Assembly: GCF_002575655.3 (NCBI RefSeq)
Contig: NC_053035.3
Coordinates: 86,453,322 to 86,517,321 of the forward strand
DNA length: 64,000 nucleotides
From: Aegilops tauschii subsp. strangulata
Lineage: Eukaryota; Streptophyta; Magnoliopsida; Poales; Poaceae
Reading direction: 5' to 3'
In this document: one piece after another, positions 42,697-54,200 of the stretch
Numbering within the stretch: position 1 is the stretch's first letter
How the letters are laid out: every line of letters begins with the position of its first letter
Notes under the pieces: generated by a model
Told to the model about the DNA's origin: nothing
The model's database searches: none
What the model saw: the letters and a program-made list of their open reading frames with translations, nothing else
Program-made: the position numbers and the translations under genes

Positions 42697-45600
42697 TTAT
42701 GGGAATATAATATCCTTCAAACATTGCTCCGCCGCAAGGCGGGACCCCTCCAGGACACCATCAAAATAATGCTCGGGTCGATGATGCTCCTTGCCCTCCG
42801 GCGGTCCCTCGGTCATCAGCTTCTTGGCATCCAGCTTCGCCCAATGCGTCTTGACGCGGGCAAAGGCCATACGCGCACCTTCAATACAGACCGACCGCTT
42901 CACGGCTTCGAGCCGCGGACAGGCACTCACAAGCCGCTGCACAAGTCCGAAGTAGATGCTAGGTATAGGATCGCAGGCCACAGCCGGACTATAAAGTCCT
43001 TCATGGCTAACTCTGCCAACCTGTGCAGCTCGACCAACTGCTTTAGCTGGTCGCTGAAGGGCACCGGATGTTCGGATCCCAGATATTGGGACCAGAACCG
43101 CTTCTCCGTAGACATCCCTTCCTCGGCTCTATAATGCTCGGCCGCATCCGACACACTGTGCGGCAGACCTGTAAATGCCCCTGGAAAACCAAAATTCAGG
43201 ATAAGTACAAGGGACGTTGCTTCTACACGCTTGCTCTGCATGGTGAAGAACTTACCCGCCGCAATCTTCTTGGTCATCTCGATTTCCTGGAGGGCGCTCT
43301 GGGCTTCGGCTCGCGCATCCTGAGCGCTCTGGCAAGCCTTCACCAATTCGGACTCTTGCACCTTACAATCGTGCTCCAGGGCCTCAAATCTTTCTATCGC
43401 GCCCTGGAGCTGTTGTTGCACCTCGCCAACCTAGGCCTCGCGCTTCTCGCGCGAGACGCGCTCTTTGGCCACTTTGTCCTCGGCCTCGGCTAGCGCCTTC
43501 TTCAGGGTTGCCACCTCGGCCGTGGCCCCTAATAAAGTTTATGACACTTTAGCCCAGTCGGACTATTCATTTCTTTTCGAAATGTACCCACAGGTTACTG
43601 CTGTAACACCCCGGTAGTTGAGCTACAGTAACCTCACCCTAATGGGCTATGTCATCATGTTAAGTTAAGCCAATTTGCCACTTGATGAAAATCAGAGTCA
43701 AATTCAAATTTCGAATAACAAGATAAATTCTTATTTCTTCAAACTATCAAATAAAAATGTTCGATGGGTTCCAAATATTCAGTAACTAATTTTCATGTGG
43801 GAATCAACATTTAAAAAATATATTAGAATGCCCCTAAGCACTTTAAAACTACTCCATCAGCAGTTATATGGGGCTTTCCAATTTAAAATAAATATGAATG
43901 CTTCCCAAAATAATTTGCAACTACTGGTGCTAACTCAATACCTTACCTAATATTATTGTGCTAAATTGCATGTTTAAATAAATCATTTGTTAGCTCAATT
44001 TAATATAAAACAGTAGGAAATGAATAAACAGAAAAAGAAAAAGGAGAAATAAAAAGAAAACAATAGACCTAAAACTAACGGACTACTTGGACCAACAAGC
44101 CGAAAAAAAAGAGAAAGGGGCCCAGGCTACCCCCTCGTCCCCTTCCTCTGCTACAGGGAGGCATGGGGGTCGTGGCACATATCCCCTGGCCATGGCGAGC
44201 CGAGCCCTGCGTGGCGGCCATCGGCCGGCTCCCCCGCTCCTACAAGGCCGACCCCGTGACCCCCGGTAAAACCCTAGCCACTATCCCCCTCCTCCACCTC
44301 GCCTCGTTTCCCCTCGAGCTGGAGCTCACCTGTGAGGAGCCGGTGTGCGCCGTCGTCAAATCCCATGGCCACCGTCGTTCCCCCACCCCCTAGAGTTGCT
44401 CGGGAGCTCCACCTCCGTCGTCTACGTCCTCTACGCGAACCATCTCGACCTCAACTCCGCCGCACCGTCGGGATCGAGTTCTTCTCCGCCTTCAGCCACC
44501 GCCGCATCATCGCCGGATTCGTCGCCGTCAGCTCCTCTTCGACGACCCATGCACCTCCCCGAGCTTGCCCCCGTCATCACTGTGAGCACCACCATCTTTT
44601 CCCCATCTCCCTGCTACCGCATGTGCCTCGTAGCGAACAACCACCGTAGCCATGCTCCGACCTCCGCTCGGCTTCGCTGCCGCCGCCTTCACCGGACGTA
44701 GGTGCTCGTGCTTCTTGCACCTTCGGGCACGGAGCGTCGCACTCGTCCTGTAGGACCAAACCCCCGGGCCAAATGGCCACCGGAGTGCCAATGCCGCGCT
44801 CGCCGTCACCGCGTCTGAAACTCTGCTCCTGTCGCCCTTGGCTACTCCGCCCGCGCCGTACCCTGCGTCCGGCCGAGCTCCCGCGCGTGCTCGCCGCGCC
44901 CGTAGCCATGCTCCCCCGCGCCACTGTCCGTCCCAGGCCGCGCGCTCGCGTCTGCCCGGCCCGCGCCCCTGCATGCCGCTGCTTGCTCTACTGCTGCTGC
45001 GCTCCTTCCCCTGTTGCTGCTCGTCCTGCCGCTGGAGCTGCTCTTGTTACTGCGGCTGCTAATATTTAGCTGAAGCCGTTGCCTTTTTGCTAGCCATGGT
45101 CGTGCACCTGTGTGTGCTTGTGCGTGATGCACAGCCACATAGTGGGCCAGCCCAATTAGTTAAGAGCCTAATTAAAAGTTAGTTTAGGATTATATTAGTG
45201 TTAACTTAGTCTATAGCAAATGACATGTGGGACCCCTCTAATTAGATTAAGTAAATCCATTTAGAAATTGTTAAAATCCTGACATGTGGGCCCCTAACAC
45301 TGCTCCTTTTTGACCCAGTCAACTTTGACTATGCTGACTTTCTGGCCCCACTTGTCATACACTCTGGGTAGGAATTCATGTGTGCACTTAGCATGTATTC
45401 AAGTAAATTTGAAATTAGTAATAATTTCAGGAATTCTAGAAATTGATTAAAACTTTGAAAATCAATATAAAATAAACCGTAGCTCGGATGGAAAAACTTT
45501 GTACATGAAAGTTGCTCAGAACAACGAGACGAATCCGAATACGCAGCCCGTTCGTCCGCCACACATCCCTAGCATAGCAAACATGCAACTTTCCCCCTTC

Positions 45601-48600
45601 GGTTCATCTGTCCAAAAATGCGAAACAGCGGGGATACTTTCCCGAATATTTCCCCCCTTCGCCGGTATCACCTCCTACTGCGTTAGGTCACCCCTAGCAC
45701 CGTGTATCACCATGTCATGCTTTGTGTTGCTTTGATTGCTCTGTTATTTATTATGTTCCCCCCTCCGTTACTTATTTCCGGTAGACCCTGAGACTGCCGG
45801 CGACCCCCAGTTCGACTACTGTATTGATGACCCCTCCTTCTTGCTAGAGCAACCAGGCAAGCCCCCGCCCCCCCCCCCCTTGATCACCAGATATCGCCTA
45901 TTCTTCTCTATACTGCTTGCATTAGAGTAGTGTAGCATGTTACTGCTTTTCGTTAATCCTATCCTGATGCATAGCCTGTCCTTGCTACTACTGTTGTTAC
46001 CTTTATCTGCAATCCTACATGCTTAGTATAGGATGCTAGTGTTTCATCAGTGGCCCTACATTCTTGTCCGTCTGCCATGCTATACTATCGGGCCGTGATC
46101 ACTAGGGAGGTGATCACGGGTATATACTGTGTACTTTATACATGATACATGTGGTGACTAAAGTCGGGTCGGCTCGTGGAGCACCCGCGAGTGATTCACG
46201 GATTGGGGGCTGAAAGGACCTTTGTCCCGACGGCCCTCTGGGTGGATCTTTGTGGCGGAGCGACAGGGCAGGTTGAGACCGCCTAGGTGAGAGGTGGGCC
46301 TGGCCCTGGTCGGTGTCCGCTGTTACATCAATTAACATGCTTAACGAGATCTTGGTATTTGATCTGAGTCTGGCCATTTGGTCTATACGCACTAACCAAC
46401 TACGCGGGAACAGTTATGGGCACTCGGCGTCGTGGTATCAGCCGAAGCCTTCGTGACATCAGCGACTGAGCGGCGCGCGCCGGATTGGACTGGAACGCCT
46501 GCTAGGCTAGGTCTGCTTCCGGCCGCCCACACAACATGCAGGTGTGCAATGGGCGATGGGCCCAGACCCCTGCGCCATAGGATTTAGACCGGCGTGCTGA
46601 CCTCTCTGTTGTGCCTAGGTGGGGCTGCGACGTGTTGATCTTCCGAGGCCGGGCATGAACCAGGAAAGTGTGTCCGGCCAAATGGGATCGAGCGTGTTGG
46701 GTTATGTGGTGCACCCCTGCAGGGAAGTTTATCTATTCGAATAGCCGTGTCCCTCGGTAAAAGGACGACCCGGAGTTGTACCTCGACCTTATGACAACTA
46801 GAACCGGATATAATAAAACACACCCTTCCAAGTGCCAGATATAACCCGGTGATCGCTCTCTAACAGGGCGACGAGGAGGGGATCGCCGGGTAGGATTATG
46901 CTATGCGATGCTACTTGGTGAACTTACCATCTACTCTCTCCTACATGCTACAAGATGGAGGTGGCCAGAAGCGTAGTCTTCGACAGGATTAGCTATCCCC
47001 CACTTATTCTGGCATTCTGCAGTTCAGTCCACCGATATGGCTCTTTGCCCATATACCCCTGCATATGTAGTGTAGATCCTTGCTTGCGAGTACTTTGGAT
47101 GAGTACTCACGGTTACTTTTCTCCCTCTTTTCCCCCTCTCCATTCTACCTGGTTGTCGCAACCAGATGCTGGAGCCTAGTAGCCAGACGCCAACGTCGAC
47201 GACGACTCCTACTACACCGGAGGTGCCTACTACTACGTGCAGCCCGTTAACGACGACCAGGAGTAGTATAGGAGAATCCCAGGCAGGAGGCCTGCGCCTC
47301 TTTCAATCTATATCCCAGTTTGTGCTAGCCTTCTTAAGGCAAACTTGTCTACTAATGTCTGTACTCAGATATTGTTGCTTCCGCTGACTCTTCTATGATC
47401 GAGCACTTGTATTCGAGCCCTCGAGGCCCCTGGCTTGTATTATGATGCTTGTATGACTTATTTTATTTTTAGAGTTGTGTTGTGATATCTTCCCGTGAGT
47501 CCCTGATCTTGATCGTACACGTTTGCGTGTATGATTAGTGTACGATTGAATCGGGGGCGTCACAACTGCATACCTTGGCTATCCTCCAACTGCTTCTTCA
47601 CGCGGCCGAGCTCCTCCTCGGCCCGCTCCAATTTCTGCTTCAGTCCAGAGACCTCCGCAGCATGAGCAGTGGCAGCCTGCAGCAATACCTGCTTATTCAC
47701 ATAGACAACTCATGTTAGACTCCTGCGATTTTTTGATCCTCTGTTCGGCTTTCTTCCCGAACACCAAACCGAATATCAGGGGCTACTATCTACACTGTGA
47801 TATTTTTCCCATAATCACATTACTTACCTCAAAGCCCGTTAAAAGGCTAGTGCAAGCCTCGGTCAGTCCGCTTTTAACGGACTGAACCTTCTCTATTACC
47901 GTGTCCATAAGGACACGATGTTCATCCACGATAGAGGCGCCTCGTAGCGCCTCCAGCAGATTATCCGGTGCCTCTGGTTGGACAGAGGTCACCGGTGGAA
48001 CAGGCACACCCCCTCCTGGTGGGGAATGCCGTTCGCTGGACCCCGGAGCCATATAGATTTCCGGAATGGTATCCGGCTGAGGGCCGAAGGGAACTCGGGC
48101 CCCATCACCAGTCCCCATGGGGGCTTTTTCCCCCATGTGTCCAGCGTCCGAGGAGTCATCCTGGGGCGTCACCCCGATGATCTCCGGAACCTCCCCCCGG
48201 CCTGGGAAAGTCTTTTTGGACACTGCCTCATCATCACCCTTGGGTGAGATGGAATGAGCAGGTGACGGAGACATGCTAGCCATCTCCTCCATGTCCAGCG
48301 AATCCTCTGTCGAGGATCGCAGAGAGCCATCGCGCGCCGGACTGCAAGGACAAAGTTTACAATATGTCAATATTACAAACCGAAAAAGCCAGACGTTTGC
48401 GAATTCTGGTACTTACAAAGCGGCCCGAGGCTTGGTCCGTCGAGGTCGTTCCGGACTGCTGTCAACATCCCACGCGGAGTTATCCGCGAGAGAGCCTTTA
48501 ACCCTCTTAGGCGCTTTCGCCTCCGGGCTTGTGGGGGCCGCTCTCTTCTTCCTCCCCGCTTCAGGTGGGGAGTCATTTTCTTCTTCCTCTTCATCGCCGT

Positions 48601-49767
48601 CGTCAGCGGATGAAGAGGAAGTCTCGCTTCTGGACGTCTCGTCCGGAGTGCTTCTCCGGCGAAGGCCCTTCTTGGCCCCTTGGGCCGCCTTCTTAGCCGT
48701 CTTCTCCGGCACCTCATAAGGTGCAGGGAACAGCATCTTCTCCAATAATGGAAATTCTTGGTCCTCGGGCAGCGGAGCCGTACAGTTAATCTCCTCGGCC
48801 AACTTAATCCAGGCCTGAAAATAGGGGAAGGAAGCTTAAATTTCCTCTCAAAATATGCTAGTAGGGGATACTCCTTGAAAACATTAAAGGAACTGACCGG
48901 GTTGGGCTGGCGCTTTAGGCTAAGCCCACGATCTTCGGTCGTAGGCGGTGGCGTCTCGCCAGCCTTGAAGAGCACCTTCCAGATTTCTTCGTGCGTCGTG
49001 CCGAAGAGCTCCAGTAGCGTCTGGTGCTTGGCCGGCTCGAACTCCCACAAATTACAAGTTCAACGTTGGCACGGAAGGACCCGACGAACAAGCATGACCT
49101 GGACCACCTTGACGAGCTTGATTTTCCTTTCTATCGTGTTCTGGATGCATGTCTGGAGCCCAGTCAGCTCGTCCGAGGGACCCCAGGTTAGGCTCCTCTC
49201 TTGCCAGGAGGTGAGCCGCATCGGGATTCCGGATCGGAATTCGGGGGCCGCCAACCAATCAGCGTCGCGCGGCTCGGTGATGTAGAACCACCCCGATTGC
49301 CACCCCTTCACCGTCTCCGCAAACGAACCTTCGAGCCAGGTGACGTTGGGCATCTTGCCCACCATAGTGCCTCCGCACTCTGCTTGTTGACTGCGCACTA
49401 CTTTCGGCCTCACATTGAAGGTCTTCAGCCATAGGCCGAAGTGAGGCGGGATGCGGAGAAAAGCCTCACAAATGACGATAAACGCCGAAATGTTGAGGAT
49501 GAAGTTGGGGGCTAGGTCATGAAAGTCCAGCCCATAGTAAAACATCAACCCGCGGACGAATGGGTGAAGAGGGAACCCAAGCCCACGGATGAAATGTGTA
49601 AGAAACACAACCCTCTCGTGGGGCTCGGGAGTGGGGACGATCTGTCCCTTGGCCGGGAGTCGATGAGCGATCTCTTTGGCCAAATATCCGGCCTCCCGGA
49701 GCTCCTTGATATCCTTCTTTTTGATAGAAGAGGCCATCCACTTACCTCCAGCTCCAGATCCGGACAT
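42697..49767 (-). pseudogene. Antisense gene of G2 ('putative gypsy type transposon' / Transposase_28-like), split by a solo LTR
   Basis: ATG at 49767 reads MSGSGAGGKWMASSIKKKDI. Exon 1 (49767-48898) holds HFIRGLGFPLHPFVRGLMFY, LDFHDLAPNF, PHFGLWLKTFNV and MLVRRVLPCQR. Further exons on minus are 48814-48417, 48341-47828, 47688-47574 and, beyond the solo LTR, 43528-42697 with an 80-base intron near 43184-43255. All junctions are GT-AG. The C-terminal part is coiled coil, then SIYFGLVQRLVSACPRLEAV. Defects: a TGA after LPCQR (probably a CpG change) and a TAG after SREKREA. The same exon plan as in G1 confirms the model. Confidence 0.78.
43602..47564 (+). mobile_element. Solo LTR of about 4 kb inside G2
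   Basis: It starts TGTAACACCCCGG and ends GGGGGCGTCACA, with ACTGC directly repeated on both sides (43597-43601 and 47565-47569). No primer site, polypurine tract or coding frame is inside. That is the signature of a solo LTR left by LTR-LTR recombination, of a family with very long LTRs (LARD-like). It sits in an intron of the antisense gene, about ten bases past the splice donor. The GC-rich frames at 44087-45138 are not considered genes. A relative lies inverted at 51314-55420. Confidence 0.85.
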
Positions 49768-49880
49768 CTTCGAAGTACTTTATCGAACGAGGGAAAAGCT
49801 AAAGCTTGGGCGCTCGAGCTCAATAATGGAAGGGCTGAGGAAGAGAAAGGGCGTGGGTGAAAGAAGGGAATCCTTACCCC

Positions 49881-49888
49881 CTTTATAG
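49881..49888 (-). promoter_or_regulatory. TATA box of the antisense gene in G2
   Basis: On minus CTATAAAG (then GGGG) lies about 115 bases before the ATG at 49767. Position and sequence match the G1 copy. Confidence 0.6.
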
Positions 49889-50317
49889 AGGCCGCGAATG
49901 TCAAGCGCCTTCCCACTCGCCTTAAACTCGCCTGTTCCCAATGGCTGTGCAAATGGCGCGGTTGGGTTACCCGCGCCCGCATTGATGAGAATCCCGCAAT
50001 AAGCGGACACGATCTCTGCTTCGACAGGACGTGCCAAATAGCAACCGCGTCTCGAAACGTGGGGTGGCAGATGAAAAATGGTTCGAGATTATAACCGGAC
50101 AGACGTGGCGTCATGTTATAAAAAACTGTCAGCAGATTAGACTCGTGCAAATATTATATTCTCTCTGCGGTTGTGTGTGGAATGCGTTACAGGTCCGGAT
50201 ACAATCATCGCATCCGAACACTATCCTGGAGTTCGGAAGAAGGGGAACCCGCCTTGCAATGCCGAAGACAATCTGCGCGTCGGACTCCTCGTCATTGAAG
50301 CCAGGTTCAGGGGCTAC

Positions 50318-50798
50318 TGAGGGAGTCCTGGACTAAGGGGTCCTCGGGCGTCCGGCCTATTATCCATCGGGCCGGACAGATGGGTTGTGAAGACATGAAG
50401 GCCGAAGACTATACCCATGTCCGGATTGGACACTACTTGGCGTGGAAGGCAAGCTAGGCGACCGCTTATGAAGATTTCCTCCTGTGTAACCGACCCCATG
50501 TAACCCTAGATCTCTCCGGTGCCTATATAAACCGGAGAGCATACTCTGGATGGAGATATACTCATTACCATATACACATAGGCTAGACTTCCAGGGTTTA
50601 GCCATTATGATCTCGTGGTAGATCAACTCTTGTAACACTCATATTCATCAAGATCAATCAAGCAGGAAGTAGGGTATTACCTCCATAGAGAGGGCCCGAA
50701 CCTGGGTAAACATTGTGTCCCCCGTCTCCTGTTACCATCGATCCTAGACGCACAGTTCGGGACCCCCTACCCGAGATCTGCCGGTTTTGACACCGACA
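50318..50798 (+). repeat. 3' LTR of G2
   Basis: It has the same borders as 37690-38168. The tract CCAGGTTCAGGGGCTAC directly precedes it as the polypurine tract. The region from 49889 to 50317 is the upstream part of the antisense gene. Confidence 0.87.
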
Positions 50799-50960
50799 GC
50801 CATCCTCCCGCAACCCGCTCGTCGATCGCGCGACAACATGATATTTGATTTACAAGTGAAGAACATTTTGTGCTGCCTTGAAGACTTCAACAACGGCGTC
50901 CCGAAGGACGACAACGACAACGACGGCGCGGCACGCCGCCTCCGCCGCCGCCGGAAATAG
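50799..50960 (+). pseudogene. Proline-rich gene in CACTA J, 3' part
   Basis: After the G2 target duplication the frame continues AILPQPARRSRDNMIFDLQV, then LEDFNNGVPKDDNDNDGA and a basic tail RRLRRRRK before TAG. It is in phase with the frame that ends at 37689, so the G2 insertion fell inside one exon. The acidic stretch followed by an arginine tail is distinctive, but no domain is known to me. Confidence 0.5.
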
Positions 50961-51269
50961 TTCTTTTGGGGGTTTAATAATGTATCTCGAATTCTCGATC
51001 ATATGAATATAAATTCGAAGTGTGACTGAATGAAAGATATGGTTTGAACGAACTTGCGTTTTTCTCTCGTAATGTACAGACTTATCAAACAATTTTCTTT
51101 TGAAAAAAACGTCAATGGTTTTTAAATATAAAACACTCATCGCAAACGTTTTAGTTAGAACACCCGTACGCAAACCGACAGCTTCCCCAAGAAGCCAAGG
51201 GAAAATGTGCCGAGCAGGATTTCTGCATCCCTTCAACGCAAACGGTTGTTTTGCATGACCCGTGTGCAA
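50961..51269. repeat. Right subterminal zone and terminus of CACTA J
   Basis: No gene. CGCAAACG motifs recur (51138, 51169, 51236). The last bases, ACGCAAACGGTTGTTTTGC then ATGACCCGTGTGCAA, pair imperfectly with the left terminus. The outermost two to three bases are replaced by the TG of the Gypsy C LTR. Confidence 0.6.
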
Positions 51270-54200
51270 TGATGACCCACAACTATAGGGGATCTATCGT
51301 AGTCCTTTCGATACCCGGTTCAATCGTACACTAATCATACACACAAATGTGTACGATCAAGATCAGGGACTCACGGGAAGATATCACAACACAAGTCTAG
51401 ACACAAATTAAAATAATTCAAGCTTTATATTACAAGCTAGGGGCCTCGAGGGCTCGAATACATAAGCTCGAATACACAAGAGTCAACGGAAGCAACAATA
51501 TCTGAGTACAGACATGAGTTACACAAGTTTGCCTTAAGAAGGCTAGCACAAAAGCAACAACGATCGAAAAGGCAAGGCCTCCTGCCTGGGAGCCTCCTAA
51601 CTACTCCTGGTCGTCGGCGGCCTCCACGTAGTAGTAGGCACCCCCGGGGTAGTAGCAGTCGTCAAAGGTGGCATCTGGCTCGTGGGCTCCAACATCTGGT
51701 TGCATCAACCGGAAAGAAGAAGAAAGGGGGGAAAGGGGGAGCAAAGCAACCATGAGTACTCATCCAAAGTACTCGCAAGCAAGGATCTACACTACATATG
51801 CATCGGTATCAATGAAAAGGGTTGTATCTGTGGACTGGACTGCAGAATGCCAGAAGAGAAGGGGAAAGCCTAGCCTATCGAAGACTAGCATCTTCTGGAA
51901 ACCACCATCTTGCAGCAACAGGAGGGAGTAGAGTAGCATAAAGTAAAGTAGTAGAAGTGTTATCAACCTCGGCCAGAGATCCTTTCTCGACTCCCTGCGA
52001 GAAAGCAATCCCAGAGCCATACTATCCATTGATCACCTCATATCCAAGTCTCATCTCAAGTATCTAGTTCTAGTTGTATCGATCGGGATACAACTCCAAG
52101 TGTCCGTTACCATAGGACAGGCTATCGATAGATGTTTTCTTCCCTGCAGGGGTGCACCAACTTACCCACCACGCTCGATTAACTCCAGCCGGACACACTT
52201 TCCTGGGTCATGACCGGCCTCGGCCAAACAATACGCCGCAACCCGACCTAGGCTTAATAGAGAGGTTAAGCACGCCGGACTAAACCTATGCCCCAAGGGG
52301 TCATGGGCCATCGCCCCGGGAACTCCTGTACGTTGCATGGGCAGCCGGTGAGCAGACCTAGCTACCTCCTTAAAACAAGGCGGGAGCTTACCAGTCCAAC
52401 CCGGCACGCCGCTCAGTCGCATGACGTTTATTAAGCTTCGGCTGATGCATACGACGCAGAACGCCCATACTATGCCCACGTGATGGTTAGTGCTATCAGG
52501 CCAGAGGCCCCTCGGATCAAATATCCAAATCGTAGTGGATTAGGAACGCGCGGTAACAAGCAGAGACTCACGAAAGATGTGACTCCGTTGCCCCGTCTCG
52601 AGGACTTGCGGCAAGGGCTAGGAATGCCCGGCCACGCCTTGTAATTATCTCGCGGGCACCCTCCAGGTCAACCCGTCTCCACATCACTCGCGGGTACCCC
52701 TCAGGGTCGACTCGCCTTTCCAAGTAACAGATGTAAAGTCCAAGTATCCGTGTGTCCAAACATCAAGGGGAAAACCCGAGGAATCACCCCCGGTGAATTC
52801 CACTCGATGTAATCATCAAGGTGAACATAAGAGGATCCACCCTCGAGGTTCACACTTGAGGGGTTGCACGACAGAGCCGTATCAGAAGTGGTTAAGGAGG
52901 AAATCACCCTCGATGACCACGACTGAATAGCTACACTACAGGGTTAACATTAGAAGTGTTGTTGAGGTCTCACCCTCGACACTCGATAGTAACCCAGTAG
53001 TGCCGAGCAACTAAGGGGAAAGTGATGTGCGGTGCCGGGGCCTGGTCTTCGATCCCGTTGATCGGGTCTTCGACGATGAAGCAGGGGCAACAAGGACAAG
53101 GTGGGGGTCACTGATGGATCACTAACCAACCTATACTAAGCAGTTTAGGATAAGCAGGTAAGGTACAATGAGCAGGTTACAAAAGCGGGCTATGCATCAG
53201 AATAGGAGCAAACAATAACAGTAGCAAAATCTAATGCAAGCATGAGAGAATGGAATGGGCGATATCGGGATGATCAAAGGGGGGGCTTGCCTGGTTGCTC
53301 AGACAAGAAGGAGGGTCGTCGGTGACGTAGTCCAACACAGGAGCAGCATCGGCGTCAGTCTCGAAGTCTACCGGAGAGAAGAGGGGGAAGAAACAGTAAA
53401 TACAAGCACACAAAAGCATGACATGACAATAAGCAAAGCTAGGGGTGTTCTAACGCGGTGCTACGCGATATCGGCGAAGGGGGAAAATATCCGGGAATGC
53501 TTTCCCGAAGTTAGGTATTTCCGAAAAGATGAAACAGAGGGGAAAGTGTTTGCTATGCTAGGGACGCGTGGCAGATAAACGGATTGCATACTCGGATTCA
53601 CCTCGTCGTTCTGATCAACTTTCATGTACAAAACATTTTCATCCGAGTTACAGTTTATTTTCTAAATTTTCAAAGTTTTAAAACATTTTCTGGATTTCTG
53701 GAATATATCTAAATTCGAATTTAAACAGTGTATTACTTTTTATACACACACGCAGCTAGCCTATTAGACTGACAGGTGGGGTCCAGTAGCTGAGTCAGCA
53801 TACACAGTCAGCAAGTCCACAGTCAATGCTTGACCTTGTCAAAGTGTGAATAGTGGCCATGGGGCTTACTTGTCATTGACTACTATTTTAACTAAAGGGT
53901 TATTTAGTGTGAGGGACCACCTGTCACAAACACATTAGGCTTTTTAACATAAAAAGTAGCAGCCCTAAACTAATCTAATTAGTACTAACTAATCTGGATA
54001 GGGCCGGCCTCATACCCAGAATACACGCACGCACACCACACAACACACTCGGCCATGGAAGTGGCCATGGCCTGTAGCAGCAGCAACCGGCGGTAGAAGT
54101 ACCTAGCAGCAGCGCATAGCAGCAGCAATGCAATGCAGCAACAGAAGCTAGTGGGAGCAGGGCAGCACGACAGCAAGTAGTAGCGGCAGTAGCCGAGCAG

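Larger units (their letters stand above)
37690..50798 (+). mobile_element. G2: non-autonomous Gypsy element, complete, plus strand
   Basis: LTRs at 37690-38168 and 50318-50798 flank gag and protease on plus, then a long antisense gene on minus. There is no RT, RNase H or integrase. Target copies are GCGAT (37685-37689) and GCCAT (50799-50803), four of five bases matching. The LTRs differ at about 18-19 positions plus a 2-base indel, so G2 may be slightly older than G1 (roughly 1.5 million years at 1.3e-8). A solo LTR of 3963 bp sits inside. Without it, G2 is about 9.1 kb. It splits the proline-rich gene of CACTA J. Confidence 0.87.
22660..51269 (+). mobile_element. CACTA J: large CACTA transposon carrying plant-gene-like cargo
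   Basis: The left end reads CACTGGTGCGCGTCATGC and then ACAAACGG. The right end at 51269 read inward is TTGCACACGGGTCATGC then ACCGTTTGCG, an imperfect inverted match that has lost its last bases to Gypsy C. Both subterminal zones carry GCAAACG/CGTTTGC motifs. Without nested elements it is about 7 kb and holds three gene remnants and a 0.5 kb tandem array. No transposase domain is visible, so it is probably non-autonomous. The left flank triplet is AGT; the right one was displaced. Confidence 0.7.

Noticed and set aside
44087..45138. GC-rich frames on both strands
   Set aside because: They lie inside a solo LTR of a family without coding sequence and show no domain.
25698..50317. Possible reverse transcriptase or integrase in G1 or G2
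   Set aside because: I looked for DD-type RT motifs and D,D35E integrase signatures in both elements and found none; only gag, and protease in G2, are present.
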